NCBI GenBank assembly: GCA_036397395.1
Contig: DASWIZ010000010.1
Location: forward strand, 1 to 12,797
Reading direction: 5' to 3'
Origin: DASRUP01 sp036397395
GTDB lineage: Bacteria; Patescibacteriota; Minisyncoccia; Minisyncoccales; UBA10102
Length of the DNA: 12,797 nucleotides
Of this stretch, positions 12,582 to 12,797 are shown piece by piece. Position numbers and translations under genes: made by a program. The notes beneath the pieces are model-generated. The model saw only the letters and a list, made by a program, of their open reading frames with translations, was not told where the DNA came from and ran no database searches. The number at the start of each line of letters is the position of its first letter. Within the stretch, counting starts at the first letter, position 1.

Positions 12582-12728
12582 ATGTCGTACAATGGCAGTA
12601 AACCGACCATTAGGCTTATTCGTTTAAGACGTTTCTTCCAAAGCCTCCAAAAAAAAAAAACGGCTCCCCTAGCAAAATATGAAAAAATCCACAAAACCTA
12701 TATTAGATCATATTCTAGATTTTCTTGA
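12582..12728 (+). CDS. Possible 48-residue basic protein ahead of the recombinase gene
   Basis: An ATG-started ORF beginning about 5 nt after the predicted start of the strong promoter, so it would be translated from a nearly leaderless mRNA. The product begins MSYNGSKPTIRLIRLRRFF and is strongly basic; residues KKK come from a run of twelve A (12649-12660). It runs in a different frame into the first 50 nt of the recombinase gene. It could be a real small protein, a regulatory upstream ORF, or chance. There is no Shine-Dalgarno sequence and I know no homologue. Confidence 0.3.
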   Translation: MSYNGSKPTIRLIRLRRFFQSLQKKKTAPLAKYEKIHKTYIRSYSRFS

Positions 12729-12797
12729 TTACTGCGAAGTGGAACGCGGCCTCTCCAACAACACGCAAAAAAATTACCAGCGCTACCTTAAAAAATT
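12679..12797 (+). CDS. Tyrosine recombinase of the XerC/XerD type, N-terminal part
   Basis: The first 39 residues, running off the right edge. The segment ILDFLDYCEVERGLSNNTQKNYQRYL matches the start of the SAM-like core-binding domain of XerC/XerD/XerS integrases, where 'erglS.nT..aY..dL' is typical. The catalytic domain lies outside the window, so XerC, XerD or a mobile-element integrase cannot be separated. The ATG at 12679 follows an in-frame TAG at 12670-12672, which excludes an upstream extension. The 5' leader of about 100 nt contains a possible small ORF. Confidence 0.8.
   Translation, partial: MKKSTKPILDHILDFLDYCEVERGLSNNTQKNYQRYLKK

Noticed and set aside
12582..12797. Programmed frameshift at the A12 run joining the small ORF to the recombinase
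   Set aside because: The recombinase frame has a TAG at 12670-12672 after the A run and before its ATG, so slippage would not give a fusion.
1..12797. CRISPR array, insertion sequence or prophage
   Set aside because: No regularly spaced repeats, transposase or phage genes are visible; the recombinase fragment alone looks like a housekeeping Xer protein.

Overview
The window looks like a chromosomal segment of a bacterium of the Candidate Phyla Radiation (Patescibacteria, Parcubacteria-like). This is inferred, not searched. The grounds are very tight or overlapping genes, few Shine-Dalgarno sequences, shortened housekeeping enzymes, and palindromic repeats read in frame inside gltX. Almost every gene on the + strand serves cell-wall synthesis or aminoacyl-tRNA supply.

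Layout. 1-142 is the tail of an unidentified gene. A receiver-only response regulator (221-604) is followed by aspS, a D-Ala-D-Ala carboxypeptidase and mraY, which overlap one another (660-4142). An island of about 1.2 kb follows. It holds a possible 18-aa leader ORF, a small basic protein with weak HicA/YcfA resemblance (+), and a convergent six-helix 'half' MFS transporter (-), with two hairpin terminators between them. The cell-wall cluster then resumes from a promoter back to back with the MFS promoter: a MurL-type epimerase, a MurD-family ligase with MurD2-like signatures, ftsW, murG and gltX (5409-11859), separated by at most 7 nt or overlapping. The right end has a 188-bp spacer, a small secreted or anchored protein (12048-12500), a strong promoter with a possible 48-aa ORF, and the N-terminus of a XerC/D-type tyrosine recombinase running off the edge.

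How the genes work together. MraY, the MurD-type ligase, MurG and FtsW make and polymerise lipid II, and the carboxypeptidase trims stem peptides. The most interesting point is the adjacent MurL-like and MurD2-like genes. In Xanthomonas this pair is known to add L-Glu to UDP-MurNAc-L-Ala and then epimerise it, replacing the usual MurI racemase plus D-Glu-adding MurD. The sequence therefore suggests that a CPR-type organism makes D-Glu on the nucleotide precursor. Other points of note are an AspRS that lacks the GAD insertion, two palindromic repeat insertions in GluRS, a recurring promoter layout that predicts leaderless or nearly leaderless mRNAs, and three GCGATCGC octamers.
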